Part shown: positions 1 to 12,697 of the stretch, piece after piece | How positions within the stretch are numbered: position 1 is the stretch's first letter | Layout of the letters: every line of letters starts with the position of its first letter | Assembly: GCA_028023455.1 (NCBI GenBank) | Contig: JAQFVV010000027.1 | Location: forward strand, 5,453,845 to 5,517,844 | Direction: 5' to 3' | From: Epiperipatus broadwayi | Taxonomy: Eukaryota; Onychophora; Udeonychophora; Euonychophora; Peripatidae | Length of the DNA: 64,000 bases | Notes under the pieces: model-generated | Database searches by the model: none | Told to the model about the DNA's origin: nothing | Seen by the model: the letters and a program-made list of their open reading frames with translations, nothing else | Position numbers and translations under genes: made by a program

Positions 1-9
1 AATATAGAA

Positions 10-2361
10 ATGGATAACTGGGATAAAGATTTAGAGGTTGAGATGTCTAATTTTATTGTTGAGGATAATAGTTGTGAGGAGAGAAAAGAAGGGGAGAAAT
101 TAGTAGATTTTGAGACAATATTAGAAAATACTCAAAATATGGATAGTGAAATAGAGGAGGAGGAAGAGATAATTTTTAAAACAGTAGAGAAAGAAGTAGT
201 AAAAACTGAGAAAACTATGGAGAACTTCTCAATGTTTGATTTTATGAAGCATTTTGAATTAATGAGTCAAGGTATTATTGATTCAGTGAATAATATTAAA
301 GAAGAAATGAAAGATTCTTTAAAAGAAGAAATGAAAGAGGAGAGTCATAAAAATAGTCTTAGATTTGATGCTATTAAAGAAGAAATGAGAGAGGAGAGTA
401 ATTTTATTAAAGAAGAAATGAAAGATTCTTTAAAAGAAGAAATGAAAGAGGAGAGTCATAAAAATAGTATTAGATTTGATGCTATTAAAGAAGAAATGAA
501 AGAGGAGAGTCATAAAAATAGTATTAGATTTGATGCTATTAGTAAAGAAATGAAAGCGGAAAGTAATAAAATGAATATGAAGTTAGATTCTCTTAGAGAG
601 GATATAATTGAGAATAATATAAAAGTAGAATCTCTTGAGGAAAATATTAGAGAAGTTAAAGAAAACTTAAGTAAAGATAAAGAAGAGATAAGATTTTGTA
701 TAGACAATATAAATAAAAAGGTTGAGGATAATTCTGAAATTGTAAAGAATTTTAAAAAAGATGTGGAAGATAAAATTAATAATCTGGATATAAAGTTTAG
801 TAAAAATGAAGAAGTAGTTGAATCTTTAAAGTTAGAAGTAATAAAAATTGATGATAAAAATCAGGAATTGTTGGAAAGAAAATTTTGTGAATTTTCAGAG
901 AGTACGATTAAAAATTTGAAAGATCAAATAGCAGAATCTATTGATCAATGTAGGATCAATAATAATGATTTAACTTTAAAAATTGATAGCTATAAATTAA
1001 AAGTTGATAGTGAGATTTGTGAGGTTAAAGACCATGTTAATAATGTTAGTGAAGATATTAAAAGTGTTAGGAGTGCAATAGTTCAGACTAAGGGAGATAT
1101 AAAAGATGAAATAGAGAAGGAACTAATTGAAAAATTTAAGGAACTAGATGTTAAAAGAATCGATGAACATAAATATCGATCAAAGGTAGGAGAGAATTTA
1201 AAACGTATGCAAAATGATATAAAAGAGCACGCAGGTATGTTTGAACTAAATAATGATAAATATAAAGAAATCTTAGATAAAAATTTGGATGAATTTAGGA
1301 AGGAACAGAAAGGGTATGTCAAGCAAGTGCTTGAACAAATGGATTTAGAGGGGAAATTTCAACAGATGTATGACCAAATAGAGACGAAAAATGTAAATAA
1401 TACAAAGACAGAAGTATTAAAAGGGAGAATAAGTGATAAGGCATATGATGATTATGTTAATTCATTAAGAATAGATAAAGTAGAATTGGTAAGGAAGGGT
1501 AATAGTAATCAGTCAGAAAATACTATTGTGAAAGAAATTGATAGTAGACCGAGTAGAGAAGTGGTTAATTGTGAAGGAAATGCTAATAATTCAATGGCTT
1601 TACGTTTTATGAAAGTCAAACCATTTAAAGGAGAGTATATGGAAAATCCCTCAGAATTTTTAAATAATTTGGACGAATTATTTTCCATATGTTCCTTGTC
1701 AGAAAAAGAAAAAGTAGCAGTATGTAGCAATCATTTGTATGGAATTGCCAAAGATTGGTGGCAATCACTGTTTGAGAAACCAATAACTTACGGCGACTTT
1801 AAGTGTTTTATTGTTGGAAGTTTTTGGAACTCTGATAAACAAGATTGCATCAGATACCAAATTACTCAAGAAAAATACCATATTAGTAAAGGCAGCTATA
1901 CAAGCTTTTTCAGAAATCAAGCTGTTCGGTTGAAAACATTGACTGCTTGTCCATTATCAGAAGGACAGATTGTAAGAATTGTAAGGCATAACTTACCTAA
2001 AAACGTTGAACAGTTGTTGATAGCTGCTGATCGTGGTTCAATAGAAGAAGTATCAGAGGTATTAGATGCTCTTGAAGTAGCTGAATTATCTATGGACAAT
2101 AGATTTAAAGTAAACAAAGATAGAAATAATTATCCGTTAGCAAATATTAATGTTAACACTGGTGTGAGACCTTCTACAGGGTATAAAAGGAGATTTGAGT
2201 ATAGAGGTAGAGATAGGATGTCTCCACATTTAAAAAAAATTGTTAAATTTGATACATTTAGGGACAGAAGTGATGATCAAAATAATCAGCCTTCTACTAG
2301 TGGTGTGACCACAATTTTAAAAAGACCAGCTAATAAAGCCAGTAGTAAGAAATTAAACTAG
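10..2361 (+). CDS. Gag-like protein of a gypsy-type LTR retrotransposon
   Basis: A 783-residue reading frame just upstream of a gypsy-type pol. Residues 1 to about 500 are very rich in Glu, Lys and Asn and read as one long coiled coil. Within it, residues about 96-170 are tandem repeats: a 37-residue unit (IKEEMKDSLK...REESNF) repeated at 111 nt, then 18-19-residue partial units. Residues about 528-700 look like a retrotransposon capsid domain, with PFKGEY, a DWW motif and a YHISKGSYTSF segment. The C-terminus is basic. No CCHC zinc knuckle is visible here or at the start of pol, although many gypsy gags have one. The frame is intact, and the 5' LTR and primer site lie left of the window. The stop at 2359-2361 precedes pol, which is open from 2349 in the -1 frame, so a frameshift or reinitiation is needed to reach pol. 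I see no textbook slippery heptamer. Confidence 0.8.
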   Translation: MDNWDKDLEVEMSNFIVEDNSCEERKEGEKLVDFETILENTQNMDSEIEEEEEIIFKTVEKEVVKTEKTMENFSMFDFMKHFELMSQGIIDSVNNIKEEMKDSLKEEMKEESHKNSLRFDAIKEEMREESNFIKEEMKDSLKEEMKEESHKNSIRFDAIKEEMKEESHKNSIRFDAISKEMKAESNKMNMKLDSLREDIIENNIKVESLEENIREVKENLSKDKEEIRFCIDNINKKVEDNSEIVKNFKKDVEDKINNLDIKFSKNEEVVESLKLEVIKIDDKNQELLERKFCEFSESTIKNLKDQIAESIDQCRINNNDLTLKIDSYKLKVDSEICEVKDHVNNVSEDIKSVRSAIVQTKGDIKDEIEKELIEKFKELDVKRIDEHKYRSKVGENLKRMQNDIKEHAGMFELNNDKYKEILDKNLDEFRKEQKGYVKQVLEQMDLEGKFQQMYDQIETKNVNNTKTEVLKGRISDKAYDDYVNSLRIDKVELVRKGNSNQSENTIVKEIDSRPSREVVNCEGNANNSMALRFMKVKPFKGEYMENPSEFLNNLDELFSICSLSEKEKVAVCSNHLYGIAKDWWQSLFEKPITYGDFKCFIVGSFWNSDKQDCIRYQITQEKYHISKGSYTSFFRNQAVRLKTLTACPLSEGQIVRIVRHNLPKNVEQLLIAADRGSIEEVSEVLDALEVAELSMDNRFKVNKDRNNYPLANINVNTGVRPSTGYKRRFEYRGRDRMSPHLKKIVKFDTFRDRSDDQNNQPSTSGVTTILKRPANKASSKKLN
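295..560 (+). repeat. In-frame tandem repeats in gag coiled coil
   Basis: A 111-nt unit starts at 295 and again at 406, followed by 54-57-nt partial units to about 560. All are multiples of three, so they expand the coiled coil by 18, 19 or 37 residues without breaking the frame. The copies are nearly identical, which suggests recent slippage or unequal exchange. Confidence 0.75.
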
Positions 2362-5300
2362 AAAGGTCTTTGTATGTTAGTTCCTCTTTGCAAGGACCCG
2401 GTGCTAACAAAATGGGGAACGATCAGATGTGGATGCTTAATACTTTAGATCTTGATATTGATTATTTAGAGCCCTTTACTATAGGCGAACCACCTATAAC
2501 TTATCAATGTCCTATTGTAATTTTATATATAAACAATATCAGAATTGAAGCATTAATTGACTCTGGAAGTCAAGCTTCCATATTATCAGAGTCAACATAT
2601 CAAAATCTGGTGAGTGTAGAAAGGGATATACCTTCATTGCCAGTAAAACAGATCCAAGTAACTTTAGCAAATGGAAAGAGGACAAAGTTATCAAATAAAC
2701 AAGTCTGGATTACCTTCAAAATAAATAATACAGAGTATGGGCATGTTTTTCTTATTATGCCTGGATTAATACATGAAGCCATAATAGGAGCTGACTTCAT
2801 GATCTTAAATAAATGTCAGATTGATTTTTGTAATAAAATTTTTATTTGTAAAGAAGAAAGGCTTAATTTTGAATATGGTATGCATAACCTTTCTAGTCAA
2901 TTATTATGCATCCAGAACACATTAATTGATGCCAGCATAAAGGCCAAAATTGAACATGTTTATGCAATCAATTCTAAATTAGGTGAAAATTTATATCAAT
3001 TAATGTATGATTTTAAAAATATCTTTTCTAAAATCCCTGGTATAATAAAGGGATATACCCATAGAATAAAATTGAAGAGTAATGATCCTTTCCATCAAAA
3101 GATGTACCCAATTCCTTACCAATATAAGGATGAGGTACAGAGTCAAATTGACAAAATGCTAGAGTGGAATATAATTAAAAAATGCCCTTCTCCTTATGTA
3201 AACCCATTGGTTATTGTGAAGAAGAAGGATGGCAGTATTAGAGTATGTTTAGATGCTCGTATGCTAAATAATGTAACTATACCAGAGCGTGACATTCCTC
3301 CACCTGTACATGAGCTCTTAACTAAATTTCACAAGAGGTCAATTTTCTCTACATTTGATCTGACAGCTAGTTATTGGCAAATACCACTGCATGAGAGTGA
3401 TCAGCAGCAGTATACAGCATTTCGATTTCAAGGCCAGTCGTATGTTTTCAGACGGATGCCTTTTGGTCTCATTAATAGTGGTGCTGGCTTGATCAGATGT
3501 TTAGACATGATTTTTTCGAAACAATTAAAGGAAAAAATAATCATGTATGTGGATGATATAGTTATTGCTTCTGATAGTTTACATGAGCATCTCCAACATT
3601 TAAAATTATTTTTTACAGAATGTCAAATACAAAATGTCTAAATTAATATGGAAAAATGTTCAATAGCAGCTAAGGAAATTACTTTTCTAGGTCATTTAAT
3701 AAATGAGCATGGAATCCAGCCCCATCCTGAAAAGATTGCAGCTATTCAACGTTTTCCCATTCCAAAAACAGTAAAACAATTAAAATCATTTTTTGGATTA
3801 TGTAACTATTATAATAGATTCTATAAAAATTTCGCTGAAGATACAATAAATTTGTCTCGGTTATTAAAGAAAACTGAAAAATGGAAGTGGACTGCTGAAC
3901 ATGATAATGAATTTAGTATAATTAAAAGTAAATTTTTAAAACACGTGATTTTAGTGTATCCTGACTTTAATAAAACATTCTATGTGCAGACAGATAGTAG
4001 TTACTATGGTCTGGGAGTAGTGTTATATCAGCTCGATGAGGATCAGGTACCTCATGTATTGTACTTCTTAAGCCGACATTTAAGAGGTGCTGAGTTGAAT
4101 TACACTATTACTGAAAAGGAGACCCTAGCTGTTGTCTGGGCTTTTCAGAAATTACGTCAATTTTTATTAGGTTCAGAGGTAATTGTGTTGACCGACCATA
4201 GAAGCTTGGAGTTTTTAAACAAGAGCTACCTCAGTAATGAGAGACTTGTTAGGTGGAGCTTGTATCTCCAGCAATTCAACTATAGAGTTCTCTATATTGA
4301 AGGGAGACAGAATATCCCTGCTGATATTCTTAGCCGCCACCCTATTTGTCTGATGTCCCAACATCCTAATGCTCAAAATATAATTATTAGTAGTGTGGAT
4401 GTAATCAGGGATGAATCTATAGTGGATGATTATAATAATCTCACTATGATTCAAGGTCAGGATCAGAAATTAAATAGAATCATGACTATCCTAAATAATC
4501 ATGATAATGTAAATAGTAAAAGTAAATATATAAAAAGGATTTTTAGCAAGTATAAGATGTACCAGAATTTACTTATGTATAATTTAAAGTCAAATCAGGG
4601 GGAATCATGGAGGATAGTTGTACCTAACTCTATGATTGATAAATTGATAATGTATGTACATTGTAGTTATGGTCACTATGGTGCACCAAAGATTATGTAT
4701 GTTTTAAAATCTATTTTTTATTGGGATGGAATGTATAAACGTGTCATAAGGAAAATTAAAACATGTTCTACTTGCTTAAAGTCTAAATATTGTAATAAAT
4801 CGTATGTAGGTGTTATGCAGCCTATTATTCCAGATCGAGCTAATGAATTATTAGCAATTGATTTTTACGGGCCTCTCCCACCATTTAAACAACAGAAATT
4901 TATTTTGGTAGCCTATGATGTTTTTAGCAAATTTGTATCAGCGTATCCTGTGCCTAAAACTAGTGCACATTTTGTAATAAAATGCATGCTTAATTATCAA
5001 TTTCCATTAGTAGGAAAACCAAAAATCATACTTACAGATCATGCTACAGCTTTTATATCGGGTAGGTGGAATGAGTGGATTCAAGATCAAAACCTCAAAC
5101 ATGTTATGAGCTCCATAAGAAACCCTCAGTCTAATCCATGCGAACGTGTTATGCGGGAGCTTAGTCGATTATTTAGGGTGTATGTAGCTGATAATCATAA
5201 GAAATGGGTTCATAAACTCCCAGAGGTTATTAACTATATTAATAGTACGTATAATGAATCCACTGGTTTCACTCCTATTCGTTTACATTATGGTAGACAT

Positions 5301-5645
5301 GAGCCATTATTGATTAAAACGCCTATACCAATTGTAAGAGAACAAATTAATAGGGATGAAGATAATAATCAGACTAAAGTAAAGCTTCATATTATGGGTG
5401 CAAAAAGAGTAAAGAAATCCCATAATAAACCACATCCATTTAAAATTAATGATTTAGTTCTAGTTAGAACACCCCATGTTAGCAACCTTCAAAGAAATCA
5501 GTTCAAAAAATTTCTTAGTCTATATGAGGGTCCATATAGAATATCTTGCAAAGTAGGTGAAAATGCATTTATGTTAACCACACCAGATGGTGAGAAAGGA
5601 ACTTATAATGCAAGAAGTTTAATTCCATATCCTTCTGAAGTGTGA
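2349..5645 (+). pseudogene. Gypsy-type pol (protease, RT, RNase H, integrase), one nonsense codon
   Basis: The polyprotein is read in one frame from about 2349 (first ATG at 2412) to 5645, broken by TAA at 3639-3641. Aspartic protease: DSGSQAS near 2555 and IIGADF near 2785. Reverse transcriptase: VKKKDGSIRVCLD, FDLTASYWQIPL, FRRMPFGLINSGA and the catalytic YVDD box at 3546-3557. The stop lies about 28 codons after YVDD, inside the RT domain, and the following segment (TFLGHLINEHGI) continues in the same frame. RNase H: QTDSSYYGLGVVL, EKETLAVVWA, LTDHRSLEFL, NIPADILSRHP. Integrase: His/Cys zinc-binding segment (HCSYGHY...CSTC) and catalytic D at 4860, D at 5037 and E at 5142 (34 residues between the last two). 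A C-terminal GPY/F-like EGPYRI motif follows. Domain order places it in Ty3/gypsy (Metaviridae). No env frame follows. Because only one stop is visible, the insertion is probably young. Confidence 0.85.
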
Positions 5646-6349
5646 ATTACAATTTTCAAAGGATGTATTGTGGGTGAAGTTTTTGGTATGATGTTCAGAT
5701 ATTTTATTTTTATATAATAAAATAATTTATTATCAAGTCAGTAAATGTTAATTTAGGGAGAAATGAATAATATGATAAGAGTGAGTAGATCTTATAAAAG
5801 ATCAATTTATGAAAAGATTTATGGATGAATTTAAGAGTTTTCATAAATATTGTAGTAGTAGTCATAAAATTAATAAATCTTCAGGGATAAAGTTAATCTC
5901 TTTAGATTAAAAATGTCTAGATTTAATAGATAATGATTCATTTAAAATTGCTAATGAAACTAGCAACAAGTGTAAAAGTAAAATACAAAGTGTGATTTAA
6001 AAGATAGTGTTAACTATAAAAATATGTATTTATAGTTTAATTTGTGTAAAAGGTGTTATTTAAAGGAATATAAACATTTGATATTTCATAGTAAGATTAG
6101 GGAAATAAAAATGACCTAATTAAAGATATAAATAAAAGAAAAGTGAGACTTAATTTTATAAAGTAAAAGAAAGTCATGATGATTTTATTTAAAAGTGTTT
6201 TCTGGTTGAGATTTTAATGTGAAGTTCCAGTGCTTTATAAAATTTCATGTTAAAGTGATTGATTATGATATTTAATGATATGAAAAATGAAGATGTTAAT
6301 TGTAGATTAATGAAGATGAAGGTAGATGGTTAATTTAAAATTTTTATCC
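5646..6349 (+). other. Non-coding 3' region of the gypsy element
   Basis: About 700 bases of AT-rich sequence follow the pol stop, with no open frame over 60 codons. No env gene is present. I read this as 3' untranslated sequence of the LTR element, but its right limit depends on where the LTR starts. Confidence 0.4.
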
Positions 6350-6361
6350 GAAGGAGGAGGA
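6350..6361 (+). promoter_or_regulatory. Candidate polypurine tract of the gypsy element
   Basis: A 12-base run, gaaggaggagga, in otherwise AT-rich DNA is followed within three bases by TGTGCCC, a plausible LTR start with TG. In LTR elements a polypurine tract immediately precedes the 3' LTR. The 5' LTR is outside the window, so the LTR boundary cannot be confirmed here. Confidence 0.4.
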
Positions 6362-6363
6362 TA

Positions 6364-8400
6364 TGTGCCCTTTTGTATGGGTCTCCATAAATTGTTGTAT
6401 CAATCTATTTAAAAAATTTTAAATTTAAGATATATTTAGCTATATGATGTTAATTTTATTTATGATAATCTTTTAAAAAAGTGTAATTAAAGTAATTCAT
6501 GAGTATTTGATATGTGAAAATTGTGCTGATGTTTGAGAGAGACGTTTCAATGGGAATGATAATAGTATATGGTTGGGAAAACTGGCCATAATCAATACTG
6601 CATTAATAAATTTAATAAATAAATGTTTAAAGTTAAAGTTTTAAAAGACAAGTTAAAATTAAATGCATATATTTATTGTTGATAAAGATTAAAATTTAAT
6701 AAATGAATATAAATATTTTAATTATTAGTAGTACATGATAGAAGATTAATATTTGATTTTAATAATATCGAATTATTATTTTAAAAATTGTTATAAGATA
6801 TTATTTATTTTAAAAAATATTTATTTTTAAAAAATGAATTGTTAGTTTATTTTTAGATTATTACAAGCGTTTGTAGCTCTGTTGTAAAACAGATGTTAGT
6901 TAGACACATACACACATGCTTGGGAGTTTTTTTTAGTAAAGTTGCAAAGCTATTTTAAAAATTCTGTTATAAAATTTATAAATATTATTTTGGCTATCAT
7001 GAGATAAAAGTAAAAATAATTAATGTGAAATATTAAATCTGATTTTTAAAATACTGCTTAAAAAACATAACGAATAAAAATAGACTTAATTTATTTATAA
7101 AAATAATCTTATAAAAGTTAAAAGTGAAATAAAGTAAGAAAGTATATTTTTAAAAAATGTTTAATGGATTTAAATAAACGATAAAGATTAATTTAAGAAT
7201 TTAATAATGTGATAAATAATAAATATTAAATAAGTCATTATTTATTTTTAATTCTGTCTTGTTGGTAAAATATGTAAATAAGCTAGCAAGTTGATTGTTT
7301 AATTCACCAATCAAGTGAGGAGTTTCTTCCGGTATAAAACCAAGGTTCAATTGTTCGGAGGGGGATAGTGATTGAAATTCTAAAAGTAAAGTGTGCTATT
7401 AGAAATAGCTAAGTAATTATAGACGCTCTCAAAATCGTTTTAAAATTATAAGAGAGTAGTTTTTTAAAATAATTTATAAAAGTTTACCGACAAATATGCA
7501 GTGCTAATTTTAATTATAATTTCCTATCGTCTCGATCGAAGCTCAATTTACTATCAAATAGTCATGGAAACATCGTATAAGGATAAAATGTATTGGAGAC
7601 TTTATACTGAAAATTTAACAAACGCTGGATTAACTAGGAGAGTTACTAGATGCATAAAAGTAATCTGTTGGACCTTATATAAATTTAAAAGCTGATGGTA
7701 ATTAATTTTTATAAGACAGATTTTTAAAAGAAAGAGAAATACTTCTTTATGAAGAAAGTATTTGTAAATTATAAATCTAAGTATATAACTTAGTAAAGAT
7801 GGTAAATAATAATGATTACATAAATACTTGCCTTGTTAAGTCTTTATGGTTTAAAAGACTAAATTTTGACAGTTTTAAAAGGCAAATAAATTGGAAATTT
7901 AATGGGTAAAGAAATACCTATAAGTAAAAATTATTATATTATTAAAGTCTGAACGCTGGTCGTACAGAAGAATCTAAAATTAATCTTACCTAAATATTCG
8001 TTAAGGAATGCGCAAATCAAATATACGTGGATATCCAAATCAATTAAAAAATAATTAAATAAGAACTTTGTAAACTATAGACTAATTCTAAAAAATAATA
8101 ACTTTTAAATAATAATATTTTTTTTTTCCTTAAAAAAGAAATGAATCTGGATCTTATAAAACTATTTTAATTATTATTTTATTTTATGGTGGAACTAACT
8201 TTGACTTTTATTTTATTTTTAAAAAAAAAGAACGTTTTCATTTATTCTATAAAAACTTTTAAAAAACACGTGATGTACCGGAAAAGGAAGTAATGTTTGG
8301 TGAAAATTTGTGCCTAGGAAAAAGAACAATTATAGCTGGAAGAAGACACCGTTGGATTTTATGTAATATGTTTTATTTATTAACTAACATAAATATTTAA
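6364..8400 (+). other. Possible 3' LTR of the gypsy element (end unknown)
   Basis: The start is set by the candidate polypurine tract. A TATA box-like ggtataaaacc at 7331-7341 lies about 970 bases in and could be the LTR promoter, which would make the preceding segment U3. No protein of note is encoded; the 64-codon frame at 7501-7695 has no recognisable motif. The right end is a guess, because the matching LTR and the target duplication are not visible. Confidence 0.25.
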
Positions 8401-10675
8401 TTAATTATTGATTTATTAAAGATAGGAAAGGTACATTTACATTTTTTTTTTCTTTTAAAAGCTAAATATTAATATAACATTTTATTGCATAAAGTTTATT
8501 TTATAATTATACAACACGTAATATTTTAAAGAATAATTGTTGAGTGTAAATGTGAAATTATTTTGTAAAACTGAAATCTTGGAGGACATCGTGTGACGGA
8601 CTGTACATTAAAGTATCATTTATGGTAAAAATTATGTGATAATAATAATTTGATGTATTTGCTATGTTTTTCTTTAGATCAACCAAATGTTATTTGATTG
8701 TTGAATGAATGTATTAATATTTAAATAATATACACGCATAAGATTAATAATAGCAGTTTTATTTTAATATGCATATTTTAAATTGATGATGTAAATTTAG
8801 TACAACATAATATGAGAACCTAGAAATAATTATATGATTCTTTCGTGAATAAATTTTAATGTTTTTGTTACAATATTAGGAATTAGATTTATTATTAGTG
8901 TAAGTTATTTATTTTTTCTTTTCAAGTTAGTAAGAGGTATATAAAATCTATATTTTATTTTTTATTTTTATTAGATAAGTTAAGTTAATTTTATGTAGAA
9001 ATTTATATTTTGATTGAAGGCTTAACGTATATAGATGATGAGGTATATGAGATTTTGGATAAATATTATTTTTTTTTTAAAATTGGTCATCTATTTTTCT
9101 GAAGTTAAATAAGGTTAAAATGACTTTTGTAGATAGAAGTTTTTTAGGAAGGAATAAGAATAACAAGTAAAGAAGAGTAATAGTTTTAAATAGAAAAGAA
9201 TCATAGAATTTTATTTAATATAATACTTTATAAAATTTGAAATTGTTGAATAATTTTAAATATTATTTTAAAAGAACATATACGTATTGCATATTTTGAT
9301 AAGACATGTAGTATGACATTATATCGGAAGGACATAAATAATTATAATCAATAATTGTTATTATATTACAAAGTTATATCAGTTTATACATTAATTGATC
9401 TTTGAGTAATATTAATAGTAAATGTAATACATACTAGTACATTATAATCTAAATAGCAGTAAGACTTAAGTGAAGTAGCATTTTAATTATTAAAGTCTGT
9501 TTATTTACATATATGCTACATGAATGATATTTCACATAAAATCTTTTCTTATATTAATTGATAACAAATGATGTTTATTAAAATTAAAGTCATAAACTTA
9601 ATTAAATGTTATTGATAGAACATTTAAAAAATGTATAAATTATCTATTTATGATTATGGAAATAGTAACAGTGTAAAAATCTTGTATTATCATTTTTTCT
9701 TATTTTTGTTTTATTTTCTTTAGTTCCATTTGTAAATGTAAATAGTGTAAATAAGTTATTTGTTAAAGTTGATGTAAATAAATTTGTTTAAGTTGTTTAA
9801 AAGATGTGTCGAATTCATTATTTTACACCACAGCATTTGACAACAGATAATTTGAATATACATAATATTTGCACAATATGAATTTATTATTTTATTATTT
9901 TGAGAAAGAAACACAATATTTTCATAATATAACTTATAGAAATTGATTGACATTAACATATAATATTACAATGGTCATAAAGTAATTATAATGCACAATA
10001 TAAGAGTATAATATTATTTATTGCCACAAATTGTTAAATTATAATATTTTGGTATATTTTAAAATTAAGATACTATATGGAAATGAAAGACATGTATATG
10101 ATTTACTTATTTTCTTAATGATTAATGGTATAATCAAATAGATAAGATTAAGCTATACACTAAAGATTTTTATTGTTGGTTATTGTTATTAGAATAAGTT
10201 AGGTGTATTTAGGTTTGATATTAAATCCCTTATCATTCCTATCTACATGAATTATTATTACTTTAAGATAATTAGAAGAACCTGAGATCGTTTAATTATA
10301 TTTCCTTAACAAAAGATTGAGATTTATTTATCTATTATTATTAAAGATAGTTCATTTATAAAAGTCATAAGAGTGCTGTAGAGTTAGTAATGAGATAATT
10401 AGAAGTAATAGTATTCTTATGCCATTGAGACAGTGTCTTGGAAAGACATTGACTCAATGTAAGTCCAATTACCAATTGTAACTTCACTTCACAGTCTCAT
10501 GATTTTAATTAAATACTTATTTAATTAGTACATTATATTGAACTATATTAATCTGATAAGTTATAATATTATAAAAATATATTAAAGATAGTTGTACATA
10601 TTTTAGCTGAGCATAATGATTTAATTGAGCTAGTCTTATTTTAAATTATATCATATATCGAGAAGTGAGGGTACA
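8400..10675. other. AT-rich intergenic stretch, nothing recognised
   Basis: About 2.3 kb of very AT-rich DNA without coding-like frames, clear repeats or RNA genes that I can identify. It may include the end of the LTR element. Confidence 0.4.
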
Positions 10676-10694
10676 ATATATATATATATATATA
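10676..10694. repeat. (TA)n microsatellite
   Basis: A run of about ten alternating AT dinucleotides, directly left of the first copy of the 450-bp repeat family. Confidence 0.9.
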
Positions 10695-11005
10695 ACAAAC
10701 TGGGTTCAGATCTGTATGACTATACAAGTGAATAAGCTTGGGCTGAAAACATTATTGTTTTCATTTTAGACTCGTAGCTTTATAGTTAGCTAAAAAGGTA
10801 AAAGTTGGCTGCTGGAGGGTTGCATTAGATCCTAAAATCTAGGTGCAGTGCCTTCAGATCCAAGACTCAGCACTGATGAAAACCACAAGCTAAAAACTAG
10901 TCTGGAGACTAGATAGGTATTTTATCCACAAACCTTCTAACAACCATTGATTCCTATGGTTTGCACCAAGTTGCACTACATTATAGATAGTTTACTGCTG
11001 TAATA
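10690..11005 (+). mobile_element. 450-bp repeat family, partial copy 1, with hammerhead-like core
   Basis: It shares an ordered series of blocks with copies at 38659, 39795 and 45394: aactgggttcagatct, ttgcattagatcctaa, gcagtgccttcagatccaag, then CTGATGA at 10873-10879, ccacaagct, aaaactagtctgg and the tail ccattgattcctatgg. The central part resembles a type I hammerhead ribozyme (CTGATGA, short stem, AAAA instead of GAAA, palindrome ACTAGT, then C). Its helix II is degraded in this copy. No protein is encoded, so this is a non-autonomous element. Confidence 0.65.
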
Positions 11006-11788
11006 AATTTTCATATATCATTGTCTTAAAAGTGATAAATTGCCGGTTTTAAAGAAATCAATGATCTTTTAAAAATATTAGTTCACTTTGGTTAACATCT
11101 TTATGCTTCATATTTAAACTGTCCAAATTTAATGAAGTTTGTGATTATTAATTACAACGATTATTTTATCATTGGTAAGCTTTAGCTAATTGTAGAAACT
11201 TTGATCATATCTTATAAGAAATGTACCATGTGTTTTAACACATTGGTAACCAAAAAGCTAAAAGTTTTTTTAAGCAATGGAAAAAACTCTGAAGAAGACC
11301 TGTTGGACAGTCAAAATTTTCAGCAACTTTTGAAAGTTTGGATACAATAAAATATACTATTTGCACTGTGTTAAGTGCATAAGTGTGTTTAGTATTGTTT
11401 GCTTATATTAGTATTAAGGTAGCCAATTAAGAAAAATTTATGAAAAATTCCATTTAATCAGATTCTATTCAAACAATTAATTATTTGGTTTTTTTTTTTT
11501 ATTTAGTATATTATTCAAAAATCAAAATTTAAGTACCATTTTATTTTTTAAATCTATTTTAAATTGTTTTAGAGTGTATTTAAAAATGAAATGAAAATAT
11601 TATTTGATAAAAAATATTACCGGAAATAAAAACAATTCAGCTTCGTTTGCAAACAAAAGTGGCTCGTTTAATTTCTAGCTGTTTATATAAACATAATGCC
11701 TAATCTTGTTTTGAATAATACAGTTAATAGTGTGTTGTAAGATTAGAGGAGAGAGGGGGATCCAATTTTTCATTCTCAATCAAAATAT
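11006..11788. other. Non-coding spacer with a decayed repeat core
   Basis: AT-rich with no reading frame. At 11288-11310 a decayed copy of the foldback core (ctctgaagaag...ttggacagtca) is visible. An 8-bp inverted repeat, ctaatctt/aagattag, lies near 11701-11747, just left of the tandem array. Confidence 0.4.
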
Positions 11789-11814
11789 TATAACGATTGG
11801 AAATAAGAGTCTTA

Positions 11815-11884
11815 ACATATCTGCACTACAAGGGTGCCTTCTAGGCATTTGAACCTAGAAAATTTATATAGTAGGCAGATATGT
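11815..11884 (+). other. Covarying hairpin, copy 1
   Basis: The outer stem pairs ACATATCTGC (11815-11824) with GCAGATATGT (11875-11884), continued by actac/gtag. An inner stem pairs CTAGG with CCTAG. Pairs 2 and 3 of the outer stem are C-G and A-T here but differ in a compensatory way in copies 2 and 3. This argues for selection on the fold at some time in the past. Confidence 0.7.
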
Positions 11885-12697
11885 AAGTTAAAAAAAAAAA
11901 TTATTTTTTATATTGGTTGATTCCAACTGTTAGCCCATTGTCACTAGCTCAGCAGAGTAGCAGAGATCTATATTTACTAATTCTTATCCAAGACTATTTT
12001 AATATTAAAAAAAAAAAAAAAGCTACTGCCAGTAATTAACACATAAACAATATTTATTTACACACATATATAATCATTTTAACTTTGAGGAATAACATTT
12101 ATTATTTAGATTTTAATATTAACTTTTAATTTAAATTATTATTTTAAGATTTTAAATCATCCATACAGATGAATTTTATATTTATTTTAAGATTGTCGAG
12201 TATGAATAAACTACATAGATTGTATTTGGAAAGAAAATATTCTATCCCTCATTTAACCTTAGGCCAAAAGTTCGCAGTCAAACCGGCATCATATTGATGT
12301 ATTCAATGTAGCATGAAAATATGACAGCCCTAAATACTATACTGTCAGGAATGTACATCTGAACAATATAGTCAGAGAAGACATTGACTCTTCTCCAATA
12401 CAGGAATGTTACATATGTATGGCAAGAAGAACAATAAAAATAAAAACTCCATAGGAAGAGACCGCATTTCGTCTTACTATCCCTTCCATCGCAAACCGGG
12501 GGTGAGCGGTATATACAGCAATTCTGTACATGGTGAATCTCATACTACATCTACTAATTTCACCAATATATCCAATCCAGTGACCCAATTTAACTATGAA
12601 ACAAATAACCTAAGATTAACCCTCCCCTAATTAATTAATATAACTTTACAAATCTATATAGCCATTCACGCCTGACTTAAATTTAACATTTATATAA

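Noticed and set aside
6850-8400. Defined end of the 3' LTR
   Set aside because: Without the 5' LTR in the window there is nothing to compare with, so any end point would be a guess.
12406-12630. 74-codon frame also open at 17650-17874
   Set aside because: The two copies differ mainly at amino-acid-changing positions, and copy 2 is broken, so there is no sign of protein-level selection.
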